Source of the DNA: Echinostoma caproni
Lineage: Eukaryota; Platyhelminthes; Trematoda; Plagiorchiida; Echinostomatidae
DNA length: 10,568 bases
Assembly: GCA_900618425.1 (NCBI GenBank)
Contig: UZAN01060523.1
Location: 1-10,568 of the forward strand
Reading direction: 5' to 3'
Shown: positions 8,049-10,568 of the stretch, piece by piece
Layout of the letters: every line of letters starts with the position of its first letter
Numbering within the stretch: position 1 is the first letter of the stretch
The notes under the pieces: generated by a model
Databases searched by the model: none
Told to the model about the DNA's origin: nothing
Seen by the model: the letters and a program-made list of their open reading frames with translations, nothing else
Program-made: the position numbers and the translations under genes

Positions 8049-8243
8049 TTGTTCAAATAGTTGTTTGGCAGATTTGAAGTTTGTATGTCGATTGTGAAAA
8101 GTTCAGTAGCCTCGGTGGGAATCGAACCCACGCATGGACGCCGCCTACGCGTATCCATGCGTGGGTTCGAATCCCACCGAGGCCACTGAACTTTTCACGA
8201 TTGACATACAAACTTCAAATCCGCTAAACAACTATTTGAACAA
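8049..8243. repeat. 90-bp inverted repeat with 15-nt loop
   Basis: Arms 8049-8138 and 8154-8243 are complementary at 84 of 90 positions with no gaps, around the loop 8139-8153. Each arm runs from the element tail through the tRNA-like T arm (GTTCGAA box) to TCCATGCGTGGG. In RNA this would be a very long, stable hairpin. In DNA it is a near-palindrome that could extrude as a cruciform. Confidence 0.9.
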
Positions 8244-8397
8244 TTAACCTTGTCTTAGAAGCTCATTCGGTGGAGTCCGGTGAATTCTAAGGAAAACCTG
8301 TCGAGGCAGTCAGCTTACTTGCTAACTGGTGGATGCCACATGCCTCTGTAAGTTGGATGGGTAAATTCGAATGTGAAAAGATCAGTGCTATCGGTGT

Positions 8398-8479
8398 GGC
8401 CTCGTAGCTCAGCTGGTAGAGTATGCGCGTACAAAGCGTAGGCGGTGTCCATGCGTGGGTTCGAATCCCACCGAGGCTA
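8398..8479 (+). tRNA. tRNA-like cloverleaf in SINE-type repeat, copy 2
   Basis: The 82 nt have the same geometry as 870-951: GGCCTCG/CGAGGCT acceptor, D loop AGCTGGTA, anticodon loop GTACAAA, 14-nt variable region, and a fully paired T stem (GTGGG/CCCAC) around TTCGAAT. The D stem has a G-U (GCTC/GAGT) and the anticodon stem has a G-U (TGCGC/GCGTA). A and B boxes are both good. It is part of the repeat, so a SINE-type Pol III promoter is more likely than a host tRNA gene. Confidence 0.6.
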
Positions 8480-8485
8480 CTGAAC

Positions 8486-8489
8486 TTTT
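8486..8489 (+). terminator. Pol III T-run terminator, copy 2
   Basis: TTTT directly downstream of the 8398-8479 cloverleaf, at the same offset as in copy 1. Confidence 0.45.
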
Positions 8490-8513
8490 CGCGATCGACA
8501 TACGCACTCTTGA

Positions 8514-9066
8514 CTCGTGACTTGACTTCACGCGTTCACAATACTCACACCTTGTCGTCCACCAGCACCACAGATGAACTCGCGTATGTTATTGTGTTAT
8601 TTGCGCCTGGGGTCAGACCGATTCTGTACACATCATAAGTGATGCGACCAGTGTTAGCAAAGCAAAGCCTGTATAGCAGCGCCATTGTACGACTTGCTTC
8701 CTGGACGATTTTGCTTCATCTAAACTGGTGCCTACTGTAGACACAAACCAAGTCTATATATAATGTTTGGGAATGAATAATAAAATTAACAAGGCAAAGT
8801 CGGGGTGACGAACAAGCCGTTTTGTTGACACATAATTGGATTCCGTCGGTTGATTGCAATTACCTTGATGCTCTTAAGTGTTCTGGTGTGTGTGTGTGAT
8901 AAATATAGAAAGAAGACAAATGTCGCAAGATGTAAGCACTTCGTTTAATCTTCTCCAACGCTGACTTAAAACAAACAGGCACATATATATACTACTTGAG
9001 GTTATTCAGTTATGGTGAATGAACGTGTACAAGCCTACAAAGATTAGGAAATGTGTAAGTAGAAGG
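8514..9066. other. non-coding stretch, no gene seen
   Basis: Contains a (TG)6 run at 8887-8898 and AT-rich tracts near 8755-8790 and 8985. The plus frame 8423-8638 starts inside the repeat and is not a gene. No protein similarity is seen. Confidence 0.5.
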
Positions 9067-9645
9067 TCAACTCCATGGTAAGTGGATTGATTGTATCCAA
9101 AACTTTTGTGCACATAAAGTCGGGTGATGTGCTCGAATAAGCAGTGCTTGCCAGAAGTTCAGCATTGCGATTACCTCATAGTGGTTTTAAAGACCAATTT
9201 GGGTCAACTGTGCATCTTGTTGTCATGATATGTTTTGCAAGAGATGACCAAGGATTTCTTGTTATCACTTTACCATCAGTTATCAGTTGTGTCATCGATT
9301 TCACAAATAATTTGGGAAAATGTCCCGCAATCCCTCGTGAGAGCTGACGGTTTGTTCTGCCTATGTATGCATCACCGCAACTGCAGGTGAACTGGTGAAA
9401 CGTAACCGGCTTGCCAGCCATGTTTAAGTTTGCCCAAATCAATTTCACGAGCGGCGGTAATGAGCCTGAGTTGAGTAGTTGGGAATGTAAGGTCTAGAGA
9501 TGACCTCGACTTATGGCTCACGTCATTAAAAATGTGGTCACCTTTAAAGGCAAGCTTGATGTAGATGGACTTTTTACTGATGTTTTGGGTTGGGTTACCT
9601 TTTGGGAATGGTCTGCTGTTAATATCTATAAACCTTTCTGGCTAA
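9067..9645 (-). pseudogene. PLE linker and GIY-YIG endonuclease, broken (copy C)
   Basis: The linker reads PERFIDINSRPFPKGN and AFKGDHIFNDVSHKSR, and ends TTQLRLIT near 9450. After a frame change, KPVTFHQFTCSCGDAYIGRT gives the CxC pair and the Tyr-Ile-Gly motif (AYIG at 9370-9359). NRQLSRGIAGHFPK follows with the expected arginine helix, then SSLAKHIMTT. After a stop and another shift, ALLIRAHHPTLCAQKF (about 9150-9098) and IHLPW close the domain at the TGA 9069-9067. The final catalytic Glu position reads Gln (WQALLI). This nuclease nicks target DNA in active elements; here it is dead. Confidence 0.83.
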
Positions 9646-10240
9646 CTATTGTTTACTAGTGTTCTCCTTAGGAAATCCTTTTCTTCCTTTAGTGTATCTG
9701 GAGAACAGATTTTTCTCGCCCGATGAAATAGGGTTCTCACAAGTCCACGTTTGTAATTCATGGGGGTAAAGATGGAAAATTGTAGGTATTGACAGTTCCA
9801 TATCTGTTTTCAGTAGACTGAGTATTGTAGTGTTCCATTTATTCGCCTCGAAACTTTTATGTCTAGTGTTGTTGGTTTCCGTTTTATGAGATACAGATAG
9901 GTGTGGATAGACTGAGTTAAGCTGTTGAAAAAGTGTTTTAAAATTGTCATCACTTGGAAGATGAAAAACATCGTCCACGTAACGTTTTTACAGGGTAGAA
10001 TGGGAAACATTATCGCTTAGCTTCTTCTCAATCTCTCCACCAAAAACATCTGCCCACCGCCAGACCATCAGTCTGTTTGTATAAGGTGTTGTCATTGGTG
10101 AAACTCACTCCAAGTGCTATCCCCGCAACGGGGTATTGCGTCACCAACAGCAGCTTGGCAATCGAGTATCTTGCTGTTTGGTCTAAGCACGGCCCTTACC
10201 GTTTGTCGACTGTGTGGACCTTAACATGGAAACCCTGCGG
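9646..10240 (-). pseudogene. PLE reverse transcriptase, C-terminal part, broken (copy C)
   Basis: Upstream, SIAKLLLVTQYPV and FTNDNTLYKQTDGLAVG (TDGLAVG at 10072-10052) are the lead-in and start of motif B. A shift follows. IEKKLSDN, an in-frame TAA (9990-9988), then KRYVDDVFHLPSDD give motif C with an intact catalytic YVDD (9981-9970). After NSVYPHLS the frame changes near 9870 to LDIKVSRRINGTLQYSVY, a TGA, then FTPMNYKRGLVRTLFHRARK, the conserved thumb-like segment of PLE RTs. The segment ends RRTLVNNS, a TAG (9644-9642) and PERF, the usual point where the linker begins. The pattern is RT decay by point stops and small indels. Confidence 0.85.
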
Positions 10241-10568
10241 TGAATCAAGTTAAGATGATATTCCATAACCCGATTAAGTAATTGCCTTTCTGTTCGGTCT
10301 ATCTAATTCACAGACTAAATTTGATAACGTTTGGCCTAAACCAATAATCGGTTTGGTTTGATAGTAACCATTCACCTGCTCGCCGAGCTTGGCAAACTGT
10401 CTGCAAACATTCCATCGTCACCAGCCGAGGTGACATCAGCAGTGCTCGTGAAGCGGCAGTGTTCTGTTTGTGTCCGTTCGCTTATATATGTGTTGTTCTT
10501 CACCGACCATTGTTGTCCCTTGTTCTCATTATGTTCGACTGGGTTCGCCGTTAAACTGGTGCGTGGGG
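10241..10568. other. possible 5' region of PLE copy C
   Basis: No firm coding similarity. The minus strand holds short open pieces (QLLNRVMEYHLN near 10250-10285) that I cannot match to RT motif A. The hammerhead-like fold at 10417-10447 suggests this is the terminal repeat or 5' untranslated part of the element. The window ends here. Confidence 0.4.
10417..10447 (-). ncRNA. decayed hammerhead-like fold upstream of PLE copy C
   Basis: The minus strand reads GAGCACTG (10447-10440), CTGAT, then a perfect 6-bp stem GTCACC/GGTGAC with loop TCGGCT, then GATG. A hammerhead would have CTGATGA before stem II and GAAA after it; here GA seems lost before the stem and GAAA has become GATG. The 12-mer GCACTGCTGATG is shared with the candidate at 2106-2156. 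No returning stem I strand or cleavage triplet was found nearby. Ribozymes of this class occur in PLE terminal repeats, which fits the position. Confidence 0.3.

Larger units (their letters stand above)
8038..8513 (+). mobile_element. composite tRNA-like (SINE-type) repeat, copy 2, with target duplication
   Basis: The element 8049-8502 is flanked by perfect 11-bp direct repeats, CGCACTCTTGA at 8038-8048 and 8503-8513, so the whole composite inserted as one unit. Its left part is a minus-oriented tail plus T-arm fragment (8049-8138) facing a plus-oriented copy of the same (8154-8243). This is followed by a complete plus unit (8244-8502) with tRNA-like head and T-run. The outer ends match copy 1 to the base. 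An inverted partial copy, a tail-to-head joint and a full unit, with a duplication of this length, match the known insertion style of Penelope-like elements. It could also be a tandem or inverted SINE array resolved during insertion. Confidence 0.82.
9067..10240 (-). mobile_element. Penelope-like element copy C, degraded RT-linker-EN
   Basis: The minus strand reads, in order, the late RT domain (from about 10240), the YVDD motif (9981-9970), a long RT-linker segment in a second frame (about 9870-9430) and a GIY-YIG nuclease (9448-9067). The order and motifs are those of EN-containing Penelope-like elements. At least three frame changes and several stops kill it. RT motif A and everything before it are absent or unrecognisable, so the copy is 5' truncated or rearranged. 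A hammerhead-like fold lies upstream at 10417-10447, where PLEs carry ribozymes in their terminal repeats. Its EN differs from copies A and B. Confidence 0.82.

Overview
This window looks like intergenic or intronic DNA from a metazoan nuclear genome. It holds no intact host gene that I can support. What can be read is retroelement debris: three broken Penelope-like element (PLE) copies with reverse transcriptase (RT) and GIY-YIG endonuclease (EN) coding, all on the minus strand, plus several short repeats with tRNA-like Pol III promoters. My best guess is a flatworm (fluke or tapeworm), from the moderate GC content and the PLE style of the coding remnants. That guess is inference; no species marker is visible.

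Layout. 1-520: no gene. 521-974: a composite repeat in which a minus-strand and a plus-strand tRNA-like unit face outward as 149-bp inverted arms. 975-2077: no gene. 2078-2373: a separate short element with terminal inverted repeats, an internal tRNA-like A/B box pair and a candidate degenerate hammerhead ribozyme, both on the minus strand. 2374-5378: no supported gene, only simple repeats and a small hairpin. 5379-5427: a fragment of the tRNA-like repeat, lying next to the 3' end of PLE copy A (5440-7115, RT plus linker plus EN, many stops and shifts). 7471-7794: PLE copy B, an EN-only fragment that is still open for 107 codons. 8038-8513: a second tRNA-like composite repeat bounded by a perfect 11-bp target site duplication; its left half is a 90-bp near-perfect hairpin. 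9067-10240: PLE copy C (RT with an intact YVDD, linker, EN), with a decayed hammerhead-like fold just upstream at 10417-10447.

How the parts relate. The two composite repeats share exact outer ends and a 268-bp unit that is about 95% identical, but their inner inverted junctions differ. An inverted partial copy joined to a full copy, with a variable-length duplication of about 10-15 bp, is the architecture described for Penelope-like insertions. The hammerhead candidates in the short element at 2078 and next to PLE copy C share the 12-mer GCACTGCTGATG. Together these suggest that non-autonomous tRNA-promoter repeats have been mobilised by PLE machinery in this genome. The repeats, motifs and duplication are seen directly; the mobilisation model is inference.
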